Shown: positions 32,785 through 43,934 of the stretch, in pieces
How the letters are laid out: every line of letters begins with the position of its first letter
How positions within the stretch are numbered: position 1 is the first letter of the stretch
Assembly: GCF_036850765.1 (NCBI RefSeq)
Contig: NC_089493.1
Span: 269,245,034-269,309,033, forward strand
Reading direction: 5' to 3'
From: Saccopteryx bilineata
Lineage: Eukaryota; Chordata; Mammalia; Chiroptera; Emballonuridae
DNA length: 64,000 bases
The notes under the pieces: model-generated
What the model was told of the DNA's origin: nothing
The model's input: the letters and a program-made list of their open reading frames with translations, nothing else
Databases searched by the model: none
Program-made: the position numbers and the translations under genes

Positions 32785-33245
32785 TTGTTCTAGTTATCAC
32801 TGCTGTGTAACAAAGCACCCCAAAACTTCATAAAGCAAAGCACCCACTTTATGATGTTCATGGACAGTGTGCATCAGGAATTTGACAGGATCCAGTAGGG
32901 ACAGCTTATCTCTGCCCACAAAGTCTGTCTAGGACATCAGCAAAAAAAAGATTCAAAGCTGAGGGTGACTCAACAGCTGGGGATCAATAATGTCACACAC
33001 ACAGCTGGCAGATGATGCTAGAGCCCCATGGGGACCCCAGACAGGTCTGTCTGCTGGGACACCTGCATGTGGCCTTGCCACGTGGTCTGAGCATCGTGTT
33101 AGCACAGTGGCTGGGCTCCAAAAGCAGGTATTCCAAGAGGCACAGAGGAGGAGCTGTCAGCTCCCTAAGATAAAGACCAGAAATTGCATCCCTTCTACCA
33201 TATTCTCGCGGCCAGGAAATCACAAAGCCCAGATTTAGTGGGAGA
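32785..33245 (+). repeat. Ancient repeat with 'ctgctgtgtaacaaa' start
   Basis: 'atcactgctgtgtaacaaag' and 'caccccaaaacttcataaag' at the start, later 'aagataaagaccagaaattg' and 'aggaaatcacaaagcccaga': an old mammalian repeat type whose family I cannot name with certainty. Confidence 0.5.
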
Positions 33246-33299
33246 GGACGCATGCTTCACCTGTTTAAAAACAGGTGAGTCGTATTTGAAACCACCAAT

Positions 33300-33420
33300 G
33301 AGATCATTTATCCCAGCCCCTACAAGTTCTAGATGAACACCTAGAAGCTCAGAGAGGTTGAGTGACTCATCCTGTCCAAGATCATGTATCTTGTGTTAGT
33401 GTCAGGACAGAACTCAAGGG
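33300..33420 (-). repeat. MIR SINE fragment
   Basis: 'atttatcccagcccctacaa', 'gctcagagaggttgagtgac', 'gacagaactcaaggg': antisense MIR. Confidence 0.6.
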
Positions 33421-33439
33421 CCTCCTCGCCCTGTCTCAG

Positions 33440-33618
33440 ACTCTATGCACTGCTTCTCACTTGGTTTACATACTAGAAGCACCTGAGGAATTTTTTTAAA
33501 TTCTGATGCTTGGGTCCCATCCAGAGAGATTCTGATTTGTTTAGAGTGTAGCCTAGGGCCTGGCGTTTGCAAAAGCCCCCCGGGGACTCTAATGTGCAAC
33601 AGTGTGAGAACCATCATG
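33440..33618 (+). repeat. MER5A-like ancient hAT element
   Basis: 'ctgcttctcacttggtttac', 'agcacctgaggaattttttt', 'gattctgatttgtttagagt' and 'acagtgtgagaaccatcatg' in MER5A order. Confidence 0.75.
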
Positions 33619-34494
33619 CTCTGTGCAATATCTCAAGGCGGTTCTACTTAGGGGACGCCCACCAGTGTTTCACTGTGGCTCAGCATTTGCAGTGACTCCA
33701 GCCTGCCATGGGACAGTCCCACAAAGCACCGATTTCTGCCGCTTTCACCTGGGTTGCAGACTTCATTCTCAACTCTCTGTCCTCCTCCTTCTTACCTGCC
33801 TTCTCCTTCTTACTATACGTACTTCTGACCATCTCTGCTCCTGAGCAGCCACTCAGCTCTCCTCAGTTCCGCAGCTCCCGGGCGCCCCTCAGAAGCAACA
33901 CACTTAGCACCCAACTCCTCAACTCTGAGGCAAACACACCTCTTGGTTATCATCTGCCAGCTCCAGAAATTCAGTCCTGCCTTTGGGATCCCTCCTAGGT
34001 AGAGGTTGAAACATCGGGTTCCCCTGCTCAATCCTGCTGGATGACCCCTAACCTCAGTCATAACATGCTCCTTCCAACTCCAGTATGTCTTCCTTCCTCT
34101 CATCACCTTGTCGCACTGGGGTGAGGCCCTGTCTAGGTCGTGCTTTAAAAGGGTGATTTTTGAAACCATCGGGCAATTTGGCAAGAAACAAAATATAGCA
34201 GCTTGATTATTTCACTGAAATAATCGCTCTGTTGCATCGTCTGTCGTGTAGCGTGACAAACCGACCAAAAGCATTGGCTTGAACAAATATTTTCAATGTT
34301 TCTCCATAAATTTAGAGTTTCATGAGGCTGGTTTTTTTAAATGTACAGGTGAAGAAGGGGCTTTTCTGATATTGCTACTATTCTGCTGGGTTTACTAATC
34401 TGTATTCAGTCAAGAGAGCTCTTTAGTTTTAACACATATACACACACACCTCCTGAGGATAATTTTGTAAAATATGTTTATTCTTCAATTTACA
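33619..34494. other. Unique sequence
   Basis: About 880 bases. Nothing recognised apart from a short (CA)-rich stretch near 34438. Confidence 0.4.
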
Positions 34495-34514
34495 CAAAGA
34501 GAAGTAGGATTTTA

Positions 34515-34592
34515 AAAGGAAGAGAGAAAGGAAAGGGGTAGGAGGGAGGGAGAAAGAAAGAGAGGGAGAGCAGGAGGGAGGAAGAAGAGCTG
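34515..34592. repeat. Purine-rich low-complexity tract
   Basis: GGAGA/GAAAG-rich stretch of about 80 bases. Confidence 0.85.
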
Positions 34593-35765
34593 ATTAGTTT
34601 CGGGGACTCTATAGTAAAGTAACAAATCTTTATGTAGAGTAATGCAAGTCATACCCTTCCCCCCAAAAAAATCTGCATTGGTTATTTCTATGTGTATGGG
34701 TATGAAGGTGTGTATGTGTGTTTTCAAGCTGTGTATATATGTGTATATGTACACAGCTATAAAATACATGTTTTTAAATTCCGATTTCTCTAGACTGCAG
34801 CTCCAAAAATCTAAAATAATAATTATCATAAAGCATTTGTCTCTCTCAGTCTTCATTTTTCTCTCCCTCTCCCTATTTAGGTCTCGTCGCTGGGCAAGTG
34901 AGGGTCTCACATCCATCTTGGTCCCCAAAAGCTGCTTGCTTTATATACACATGTCTATACTGTAAGACATAGTCATTACACAGTGACATTTCGCACAGCC
35001 TGTGATCACTTCTCCCACCAGCCCTTTTGTCTGCCTTGGTTTTCCTCTATAAATTCCTAGCCCCACTCTAGTACACGATACGAGGCTAACCAATTCTCCC
35101 TCCGTGTCCCACGCACTGACATAGATTCTGAAAGGCACCCCTTTGCAGATCCAAGTACTCATGAGTCCCCCACTGCGTGGACTCCAGGGGAGCAGAGACA
35201 AGAAAGGGAGGCCAGGATGAGCTCGAGAGCCACTGGGTCAGCGCGGCCCCAGAAGGAGGAGTGTGCACCATGCCAGAAACAAGGACAAAGCAAGGTCTTG
35301 GGAAGCCACCGAGAACGTCTTGAAGAGCCAAGATGGTGCCTCACTCCCGCAGTTATATTTTTAACTTTCTCCTTGCTCTCTGCCACGCACAGCCTGGCAG
35401 GCTCTTATAGTCCAGTCACCAAAATTCAACAGTAGATGACATGATGCCTCAACTACTTGCCTAGGTTCCCTTGACAGAATTCTTTCCATCAACAATATGA
35501 ACTAAAACACCCAAAGGTGATGCTTAATCTGTAGTTCCTAATCCTATTTCTCTAGAATACACTGAGTAGTCAGACAGACTCCAGGTTTCTCTGACACCTT
35601 AGAGTACCATTCAAGGAAGAAATTGCTCAGAGCAATTTTCCACAGAGGAGTGCCATATAATAAGGACCTTTCCCTGCCTCTTGATCTTTTTTCAAGTTTC
35701 TCTTTCCCATCAGATATGTCATGACTAGTATCACCCTCCTCACTTCCAATTTCTTAGTATCAAAA
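34593..35765. other. Unique sequence
   Basis: About 1.2 kb with no recognised repeat except short TG/TA-rich patches at 34710-34755. Confidence 0.4.
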
Positions 35766-35780
35766 GAATAAGGAACTTTT

Positions 35781-36150
35781 TTTTTTTTTGCATTTTTCTG
35801 AAGCTGGAAACGGGGAGGCAGTCAGACAGACTCCCGCATACGCCCAACCAGGATCCACCCGGCATGCCCACCAGGGGGTGATGCTCTGCCCCTCTGGGGT
35901 ATTGCTCTGTTGCATCCAGAGCCATTCTAGCACCTGGGGCAGAGGCCACAGAGCCATCTTCAGCACCCAGGCCATCTTTGCTCCAATGGAGCCTCGGCTG
36001 TGGGAGGAGAAGAGAGAGACAGAGAGGAAGGAGAGGGGGAGGGGTGGAGAAGTAGATGGGCGCTTCTCCTGTGTGCCCTGGCCGGGAATTGAACCTGGGA
36101 CTCCTGCACGCCAGGCAGACGCTCTACCACTGAGCCAACCGGACAGGGCT
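35781..36150 (-). mobile_element. SINE type A, full length
   Basis: Antisense SINE A with tail at left and head closing at 36150 ('gagccaaccggacagggct'). Exact 15-base duplication gaataaggaactttt (35766-35780, 36151-36165). A CTCF-like block at 35865-35883 matches 15 of 19, having lost its CpG to TpG. Confidence 0.97.
35865..35883 (+). promoter_or_regulatory. CTCF-like motif, CpG decayed
   Basis: tgcccaccagggggtgatg: same as the unit at 11701 except for a C-to-T change that removes the CpG. 15 of 19 matches. Confidence 0.4.
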
Positions 36151-36165
36151 GAATAAGGAACTTTT

Positions 36166-36479
36166 TAAAATCAGTCAACAGATGTCCATTGAATACTCTC
36201 TAGAGAAATCTTTGGGCAGAAAATACATAACTGCAAATGTTAAAGTTGTAAGCTAGGGGATATTAACTTTTACATGTAAATATATAACAAAATATAGCCC
36301 ATGAAGTGTAGATATCAGATACCGTCTTAGTGGAAAGCCAATGTTGAAGTTGACAAAGATCATATAACATTGACCAATGTTTAAGTTAACCAAAATTATA
36401 GAATATACCAACTGGGATGGGTTTCTTTAAAATTAAATGACCACCTAATGGAAATAGTGTAGAAATTCTCAGCCCTTCC
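36166..36479. other. Unique sequence
   Basis: About 310 bases of AT-rich DNA. Nothing recognised. Confidence 0.4.
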
Positions 36480-37030
36480 TTTCCTGGCTTGTTTTCACTA
36501 TTCTCTCAAAATGATACCTTGAACCAATGCATCCCATCAGCCTGTGGCAGGATATATTTTTGACAAGTTGCCTCAATTATACCTCCCATCTCACCTGTAC
36601 TTCTTGCAATGTGATTTTGATGCTCTTTCTGTTGGGAGGTGGAAGTCTTTGCTCCCTCCTCTTGAATCTGAGAGGGCTTGTAACAATGGAGGAAGTGAGG
36701 CACCGTGATTTCTAAGGCCAGATCAAAAACAGCTGGCTCTCTTGGGGTGCTCACTCTTGAAACTGAGATGCCATGGTGTCGGAAAGCCCAGGCCATGTGG
36801 AGAGAGCACATGCGGGTATTCCAGCCAACAGCCACAGCCACCATACAGACACGCGATGAGGAAGCCTTTGAGATGACTCCAGCCACGTGAGTGACTGAGC
36901 AAGAAGTACCTAGCAGAGCCCAGCCCAGCCAACCTCCAGAACCATGAGAGTAAATGATAAAATAATTGTTGACATTTTAAGTCACTAAGTTCCGGGGTAG
37001 TTTGTTGTATAGCAATAGATACTGGACTAC
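36480..37030 (+). repeat. MLT1-like MaLR solo LTR
   Basis: The end 'ttttaagtcactaagttccg', 'gggtagtttgttgtatagca' and 'atagatactggac' is characteristic of MLT1-type LTRs. The 5' part includes 'aagtctttgctccctcctct'. No viral gene lies beside it. Confidence 0.8.
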
Positions 37031-37101
37031 CTCATTATAAAATATCACAGTCATAAAACACAAATGAGTAACATGCATACAATCATAAAAGAAAATATTA
37101 G

Positions 37102-37423
37102 GACCTGACTGGTGGTGGTGCAGTGGATAGAGCATTGACCTGGGATGCTGAGGTCTCAGGTTCAAAACCTTGAGGTCACCGTCTTGAGTGTGGGCTTATT
37201 CAGCTTGAGCGCAGGGTTACTGGCTTGAGTGTGGGATCACTGGCATGATCCCATGGTCATTGGCTTGAGCCCAAAGGTTGCTGGGTTGAAGCCCAAGGTT
37301 GCTGGCTTGAGCCTAAGGTCATTGGCTTGGCTGGTCAAAGCACATATGAAAAGCAATCAATGAACAACTGAAGTGTCACAATGACGAGTTGATGCTTCTT
37401 ATCTATTTTCCTTCCTTCCTCTT
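37102..37423 (+). mobile_element. SINE of type B/D-like head, repetitive body
   Basis: Head 'gacctgactggtggtggtgc', 'gtggatagagcattgacctg', B box 'ggttcaaaacct', then six or so repeated units of the form 'ggttgctggcttgagc' and 'catatgaaaagcaatcaatg'. The head is D-like and the body B-like. No clear target duplication. Confidence 0.85.
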
Positions 37424-37599
37424 GAGGAGGAGGAGGAGGAGGAGGAGGAGGAGGAGGAGGAGGAGGAGGAGGAGGAGGAGGAAGAAGAAGAAGAAAAAGA
37501 AGAAGAAGAAGAAGAAGAAGAAGAAGAAGAAGAAGAAGAAGAAGAAGAAGAAGAAGAAAAGGAGGAGGAGGAGGAGGAGGAGGAAGAAGGAGGGAAGAA
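37424..37599. repeat. (GAG)n then (GAA)n polypurine microsatellite
   Basis: About 57 bases of GAG repeats, about 78 of GAA repeats, then further GAG and GAA. The whole 176 bases are purine on this strand, grown from the 3' tail of the SINE before it. Confidence 0.98.
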
Positions 37600-37689
37600 A
37601 TTCTTTAAATTAAACTTTGGTCTTTTCACAGTACTTGGAGTAGCATCTTCTATTTTGATCATGAAAAGCTATAACAAGCTTAAAAGAGT

Positions 37690-37915
37690 TTTGACCACAG
37701 AGCCACAAAAACCTGGATTGGAATCCCAACTTTGGAACTTTCTATCTATCTGTGTGACCTTAGGCAAGTCACTCCAGTCCTCCCTTTTCTCATGTGTAAA
37801 ATGGAGATAATAATAATACCTGTCTCATATGGTTATTATAAGTGTTAAATGAGATAAAGTGTGCAAAGTATAGTGCTCTAGCTCAGAATAATTGTTCAGT
37901 AAATGTGAGGTCCTA
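37690..37915 (+). repeat. MIR SINE, nearly complete
   Basis: 'aaaacctggattggaatccc', 'tgtgtgaccttaggcaagtc', 'taaaatggagataataataa', 'tgttaaatgagataaagtgt'. Well preserved. Confidence 0.9.
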
Positions 37916-37984
37916 TCTTTGCAGTGGTTGATAATAATATTATTATCAATATATCTCATAACCAACCTATGAATATATTTCACA

Positions 37985-38155
37985 TCATATATCTGCCATA
38001 ATCCTAAGAGGTAAAATATTACTATTCACAATTAAAGAAATCAGTTTAGAATGATCACATGATTTGCCCAAGATCACACAGTGTTGGGGTGGAAGACGTG
38101 GAAATGAGGAGAATATGTATTTAAACCCAGGACTGTGTCCTAATTCATGTTCCCT
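37985..38155 (-). repeat. MIR SINE fragment
   Basis: 'ccataatcctaagaggtaaa', 'ttgcccaagatcacacagtg', 'tttaaacccaggactgtgtc': antisense MIR. Confidence 0.7.
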
Positions 38156-38189
38156 GTTACTGCAGCAACTTCTCTACTGACTGGTTTTC

Positions 38190-38660
38190 CAGCCTTTGTT
38201 AAGCTCTTTCAGTGATGGGGAACTTACCACCCCCAGAGGCAGCCCTAACCATCTTCTGACAGCTCTGTCTGTAGCAGGCATTCCCTTCTATTGACCTGGA
38301 ATCTGTCTCCATGTGCCATGTCCAGCCATTGGTCTAATTCCACCCAGCAAGGCCACCAGGAACAAATCTGCTCTCTTTTTCACATAATAGCCCTTGAATT
38401 TTTAAAGACCCAATCATGTAACCCCACCAAGTCCTCTTCCCTCCAGGCCCAACACCCCCAGGTCCTTTCACGATTCTTCCTTTATCGCTGGGATGATGCG
38501 AAGCCTCTTCCCACCCAGGCCTCCTTCTCTGCCTCGGGCTTGACAAGAGGCATATACTATTGATGACTGGAGAAGCTTTCATCCTGCCCCCGGAGGCTTG
38601 TAATACATTTATGCTTTCTCAGGATGACACATACTCCAGGAGTACTAAGAATTGCTGTCA
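38190..38660 (+). repeat. Ancient CR1/L3-type LINE fragment (uncertain)
   Basis: 'agtgatggggaacttaccac', 'cctggaatctgtctccatgt', 'ccattggtctaattccaccc', 'ctccaggcccaacaccccca' resemble a deep mammalian LINE 3' end. Family uncertain. Confidence 0.5.
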
Positions 38661-38934
38661 ATCTCTCTGGCATCGTGAAGGACTCTAGCATTTTACCATA
38701 GAATCCTTTTTCCTCCCAAGGGGCTGCCTGCTTGAGGAAACTGTCACATTCTCCAGCCAAGGGGAGCCAAAGTGTTCAGAGGCAGATAAGCTTACCTCCG
38801 TGTGACGGGGTTCCTTCTGAGCTTTTCTGATAAGCATCAGCTTGTGGTAAAGGAGCTCAGATAGCCTGCATTCATAGGTGCTGGCCTCCTCCCAGCCCCC
38901 CAGGCCTTACTAGCCCTAAAGAAGAGGGGACTAT
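38661..38934. other. Unique sequence
   Basis: Short non-repetitive stretch. Nothing recognised. Confidence 0.4.
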
Positions 38935-39015
38935 TTTTGTCAGGATAGGCTAAGTTATGCTGTGGTAAGAAAGAGCCCTCAAATTTCTGTGGCTTAGCAA
39001 TAAAAACTTATTTCT

Positions 39016-39405
39016 GCCCTGGCCGCTTGGCTCAGCGGTAGAGCGTCGGCCTAGCATGCGGAGGACCCGGGTTCGATTCCTGGCCAGGGCACATAGGAGA
39101 AGCGCCCATTTGCTTCTCCACCCCTCCGCTGCGCTTTCCTCTCTGTCTCTCTCTTCCCCTCCCGCAGCCAAGGCTCCATTGGAGCAAAGATGGCCCGGGC
39201 ACTGGGGATGGCTCTGTGGCCTCTGCCTCAGGCGCTAGAGTGGCTCTGGTCGCAACATGGCGATGCCCAGGATGGGCAGAGCATCGCCCCCTGGTGGGCA
39301 GAGCGTCGCCCCTGGTGGGCGTGCCGGGTGGATCCCGGTCGGGCGCATGCGGGAGTCTGTCTGACTGTCTCTCCCTGTTTCCAGCTTCAGAAAAATGAAA
39401 AAAAA
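39016..39405 (+). mobile_element. SINE type A, young-looking, one 26-bp unit
   Basis: Head 'gccctggccgcttggctcag', perfect B box ggttcgattcc, body with gctccattggagc, gcaacatggcgat and the CTCF-like 39282-39300, then poly(A). Exact 14-base duplication aaaaacttatttct (39002-39015, 39406-39419). It shares the 'acatggcga' and 'caggatgggcagag' variants with the copies at 47606 and 48976. Confidence 0.97.
39282..39300 (-). promoter_or_regulatory. CTCF-like motif in SINE A
   Basis: Reads catcgccccctggtgggca on the window strand, 16 of 19 against the reversed CTCF consensus. Confidence 0.5.
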
Positions 39406-39879
39406 AAAAACTTATTTCTTATTCATGCCAGGTTCACTGTGCATCTGGAAACTCCCCAGGGAAGTTTCCTTCAGTGGTGACTTGTGGATCCAGGAGATTT
39501 GCACATCTGGAAGACATAGCTTCCAGGACACTATGGCCAGGGAAGAGCCTGCTCGTAATTGCTTCAACCTAAAACCAACACAGATCACTTCTGCTTTTAG
39601 CTGATTGGCCAGAACTGGTCACATGATTTTGGCTAACTGCAAAGGGACTGGGAAATTTGGGTGAATACACAAATACTCAAAGAGCACTGAACATTCAGCC
39701 ACACACTCGCAGTGGCCCTTTGGCCCTGGAACATCTCCCCATACATCCTGGCATCATTGAGATGCCAAGCTCTCCACCACCCCTTCTGATAATTCATGGG
39801 ATCCTCAGTAGCCATGGTGTTTGATGGCTCCTATCACCAATGTCATTCTCTGAGCCCCCACAGGGTGATTTTAATTGGC

Positions 39880-40530
39880 AGCGGCAGACAACCCTCTCCC
39901 ATCTCTCTCTGCTGCCATTGACTGCACTGAGGCCCTCATCATTTCACTTCTGAATCCATTAGCATAGTGTTCTTACCTTATTTCCATTGCTCTTTCTGCC
40001 ACGCCACCGTCCATTATCTCTTACAGATTCTAATCCAAGTACTCCCTTACTCTGCTTCTAATCCTACCATACCACAGTGCCTGCAGGAGAGATCCGGTTT
40101 CCTGAAAACTGCATGAAGAACCTCTTGTAGTCTCGTCCCAAAGACCCTTCTAGCCTCATCACTCAAGGCCCCCAGCCCTGCGCTCCCTGAGCTAAGCCTC
40201 CCAAACTCACCCCTGCTCCTCGAGGTGCCAGAGTGCTCCTTTCAGTCCGAGCAGCTACAAACTCCACTGACCCTACACCATCCAGCCCAGTGGAACATCC
40301 TCTGTGCCAACTTCCTTGCCTCCCCTGAACAGCGCTCGCTGCCCCTCGCCCTGGTTTCCAGACACCCTGTGAGTGTGCCTTCGAGGCCCTTCTTCCTGGA
40401 CGTGTCCATCTCTTCCCCTTGGTGGATTTCTCATGGATGGTGGCCATACCCTTCCATCCTTGTACCTCCAGTGTATGGAATAACGCCTGCCCCCAGGGTG
40501 TGTGTCAATAAATATTGAATAAATTCATGC
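39880..40530 (+). repeat. L2 LINE, long 3' region
   Basis: Sense L2-like: 'tcttgtagtctcgtcccaaa', 'ccagcccagtggaacatcct', ending in 'gtgtgtcaataaatattgaa'. Confidence 0.6.
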
Positions 40531-41600
40531 TCCAAATTGCCCCATCCCATCTTACACCGCTGAAAAAGAAGTCATTCCTTCATACCTTGCTCCATTTTTA
40601 TTCCAAAATAATGAGAGAAGCGAGAAATGGAGAAAATAATAATAACACAGCTCAGCCTGGGCAGGAACGAAGGGTTAAAAGGAGAACAAGAAACTCCCCA
40701 GAATTTCCCCTGACATCCTGAAAACCAGAAGCTCCGGAGGTACCACTTTGACTTTCTGGATCATTCTAACTGGCCTCTCCACCTCATTCAGAAAACCCTA
40801 TGAAGATGGGCTGAAAAGAAATAGGTGTGTGATTAAGGCAGTATTGAGTGATCCCAATGCACTCCCCCTCCTGACCAGAGAGGCTGCCCGGTCTGACATG
40901 AAAAGAAAGCGTGTATGAAAGCCTGGTTCTTCAAAGGAGCAGGAGAGACTTAAAAAGTCTCCAGAAAGCCTTCAGCACTGTAGCTAAATGTTAATGTTTA
41001 AAGATATCCCAATATTTCAGGAAGCTATTGGTAGTGCCACACTAAAGCTCATTCTAGTTTTAAAGAGAAATATTTGACTTGGAGGGACAGACCCCGTGCT
41101 GGCTCCAAGATAAACTTTCCTCACTCTCTCCGGCCAATTTTAATGCTAAGAGCGGCTTCAGCGGAGTAGAAGTTCATTTTTTGAGAGCGAAGCTGTGAAT
41201 TATGCTACAGGCTGAGCTGAGCAGTTGGTCTTTTGCTGATGAAAGCAGAAGCCTGAATATGATACAGAAGTGGAGGGGGGGAGCTGGGGACATCCAAGGG
41301 GGATTATCACAGAAGGTCAGACTAATTAAACCGAGAGAAGTCACCAGAGAGCCACAGCTTCCCCCACACACCATCTTCAAATGCTCTGACACATGCAGGG
41401 GTTGATAAGAAAGAGAGGGTTGAATTGCCACTTTCATCTGCCTGGAAGGACAACAGTCATCTAAATAAAACTTTTTAGTATTCGTTTAAGCCCAGGTGGG
41501 GAGGAAAAGATTGAAGCTGCTGCCAATTTCAAATGACGCCATTGAATCCGAGACAAGAGCAGGCAGGAGAAGCCAAGTTCAGCGGTCTCTCTGGTTGGCC
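40531..41600. other. Repeat-free block, possible conserved non-coding element
   Basis: About 1.1 kb with no recognised repeat. The part at 41080-41460 has homeodomain-like 'gactaattaaacc' and no transposon scars. Function unknown. Confidence 0.35.
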
Positions 41601-41604
41601 ATTG

Positions 41605-42130
41605 AACGCGTGATTGTTGCACAGTTGCTAGGTACCAGGCACAGCGCTGGGCGCAAGGGATGAAATGAATAAATGTTCCCTGTGTTCAAGGAGGTCAGGT
41701 TAATAAATGTTTGTGTAATCATATTATACGGTATGATTGATGCTCTAATAGAGTTTATCTAAAGATTGCCAGGAGCACTTTAGGGGGAGTCTAACCACCC
41801 AAATAGTGTCAAGGCTGGCCCCATGAAGGAAGCAACACGTGAGCACGTCCTTAAGAGTGAACAGAATTCCCCCATTGGTGAGTGGAAGGAAGGCAAGCAA
41901 GGCAGTGACCACAACATGCAAAGGTCAGAAGGCTTGAAACCATGACATGAGTGGTTTGGACGTGGGTAGGACATAGAATCCATGCCAACAAATGCTAGGG
42001 GTGAGACTGACAAGGCAGCTAGGCACGAGAGCCTATAGGAACTTGAATACCATGCTAAAGCATTTACAATCCATCTTTGCAGGCAATGAAGAGCAGTTAA
42101 AGATTTTAAAAGGTGATGTGATCTAAAATG
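41605..42130 (-). repeat. L2 LINE fragment
   Basis: 'taggtaccaggcacagcgct', 'tgttccctgtgttcaaggag', 'tgcaaaggtcagaaggcttg' and 'accatgctaaagcatttaca' in antisense L2 order. A 191-residue minus frame across it is not a gene. Confidence 0.65.
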
Positions 42131-42360
42131 TATGTGAGAAAGGTTTCTTAGCCACAGATGAAAGACAGAAAAGGCAATGGGGAAGGATCTGTTTCCAAAG
42201 GTGCTAACAGTACATGCCCCACGTGGCAGGTCTAAGCAACACTTTCTGTCCTTCCTTTCCCTGCTTGTCCTCACTGTGGGGATGCTGCCAAGCAAGCAAT
42301 TCTTGTGTGTGCCCCGCACCAAGCTATTTGTTCTCAGAGCCACAACAGTGTGCAAAAGCT

Positions 42361-42598
42361 AGCTCATACTGGCTCATACTGGATCTTACTGAATCATTCT
42401 GGCTCATACTGGATCTTACTGGATCTTACTGAATCATTCTGGCTAATACTGGATCTTACTAGATCATTCTGGATCATTCTGGCTCATACTGGATCTTACT
42501 GGATCATTCTGGCTCATACTGGATCTTACTAGATCATTCTGGATCATTCTGGCTCATACTGGATATTACTGGATCACTCTGGATCATTCTGGCTCATG
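42361..42598. repeat. Minisatellite of 10-bp units
   Basis: Twenty-four consecutive 10-base units in perfect register. Three types dominate: ggctcatact (A), ggatcttact (B), ggatcattct (C, with variants gaatcattct and agatcattct). The order is mostly A-B-C-C or A-B-C, so it has a 30- to 40-base higher-order repeat. No spacers, so not CRISPR. Confidence 0.98.
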
Positions 42599-43690
42599 AG
42601 AGCTGACTGTGCTCATCTCTTTTTGGCTTCAGGGACATCTCATTAGTAGCTTGCAATCAGCTGTGGTGGAATCTTTTTACACCTCAGAGTCCTGCAAATG
42701 CTTCAAGACAGGGATTCTTTCTTTTCCAGAGAACCAAATTTATTAAAAATTTTGCCAGTGCACCACTTGACAAGACCTAGTCCCAGACTTCCATGAGAGC
42801 AACATCTACTTAAATAGAACAAACCAATACATATGAAATGATGCAAGGACAGTCTAGAATTCATCACACGCTGAATAAGGAGTCGTGGGGTGGGCTGGGC
42901 TGGGCTGGGCTGAGCTGAGGAGTCGGAGAAAGGGAAGGAAGAAAGAAAAGGCCCTGGAGAGTGACAGCCAGGTCCTCCTCATGTCGGACTCTGCCACTCT
43001 GGGCTTAATCCATTCGGTCCCATCTGCTGTTAGTCGTTATGACTAGCTATATCCAACTCTAGTTCTCAGAGGTACCTGGTGACCCCCAAACTACACGTGC
43101 TAGCGGAGAACTGCAGACTTAGAGAGAGCCTCGCAGAGAGAATCCAAGCCTAACCCCATTTTGTTCATCCATAAAACAAAGCGTTCCTTTGAGCGACTTG
43201 GGGAAGACCTTACAAGTATAAACAGTGAAGCAGAAACTTGAACACAGGTCTCTTCTCAGCTCGGCATACACCCACTGCCCGAGTCCTTTCACATCTATAA
43301 ATGAATGTGCTTCCAGGACACTCGTTTCCTTAGCCACTCAGCAACACATTTCTGTACGGTATTGCCAACAATCTTAACGTGGCTTAATCTTCACTTGAAG
43401 TGTCTGCAGTCCAAGAAAGGCATGCCAGATATGGTTAACTGAATAGAAATTTGATCAACAACACGTAAAAGTTTCAAATCAGAAAATGTACACGCAACTG
43501 TCTTCTGAGATTTCATGAGGAGCTTGGCCATAGGTCCGAGGCTGAGATTCGGGTGTCTAGACACAGGCTGGGAGTCAGCACATGAAATGAGGTTGCTCTG
43601 AAGGTCACACACAAATGGATGATGGCAGAATCAAGAACCAAGCAGGCGGTCCAAAGGTCACATTAACCAAAAGAGCTAGACAAAACAGAA
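42599..43690. other. Unique sequence with a (GGGCT)n run
   Basis: About 1.1 kb without a recognised repeat except a short pentamer run, about four GGGCT units, near 42891-42915. Confidence 0.4.
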
Positions 43691-43707
43691 GAATCAAGAA
43701 CAAGACA

Positions 43708-43870
43708 AGTGGGGCCTGGCCGGGTTGCTCAGTTAGTTAGAGCATTGAGTAGATATGTCAAGGTTGTGGGTTCAATCCCGGGTTCAGGGCACATACGGGA
43801 ATTAACCAATGACAACGTGAATAAGTAGAACAACAAATTGATGTTTCTTTCTCTCTCCACCCCCCCTTTG

Positions 43871-43904
<34 letters not shown>

Positions 43905-43925
43905 AAAATAATTAAAATAATAAAA
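43708..43925 (+). mobile_element. SINE type C
   Basis: Head 'gcctggccgggttgctcagt', 'ggttcaatcccgggttcagg', body 'accaatgacaacgtgaataa', (TC)n at 43873-43900 and A-rich tail. Duplication aacaagaca (43699-43707, 43926-43934). Confidence 0.88.
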
Positions 43926-43934
43926 AACAAGACA

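Larger units (their letters stand above)
38935..39660 (+). repeat. Ancient repeat split by SINE A
   Basis: Left part ('taagttatgctgtggtaaga', 'tttctgtggcttagcaataa') and right part ('ttatttcttattcatgccag', 'gattggccagaactggtcac', 'caaagggactgggaaatttg') are one old repeat. The SINE at 39016-39405 sits between them. Confidence 0.55.

Noticed and set aside
36480..37030. Possible retroviral gene region near the LTR-like sequence
   Set aside because: Only a solo MaLR-type LTR is visible. No gag, pol or env-like frame is present.
37399..37662. Poly-serine frame (minus) and poly-arginine/lysine frame (plus)
   Set aside because: Direct translation of the GAG/GAA microsatellite.
42305..42532. Repeated peptide frame, possible CRISPR-like array
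   Set aside because: Units are directly adjacent with no spacers, in mammalian DNA; it is a minisatellite.
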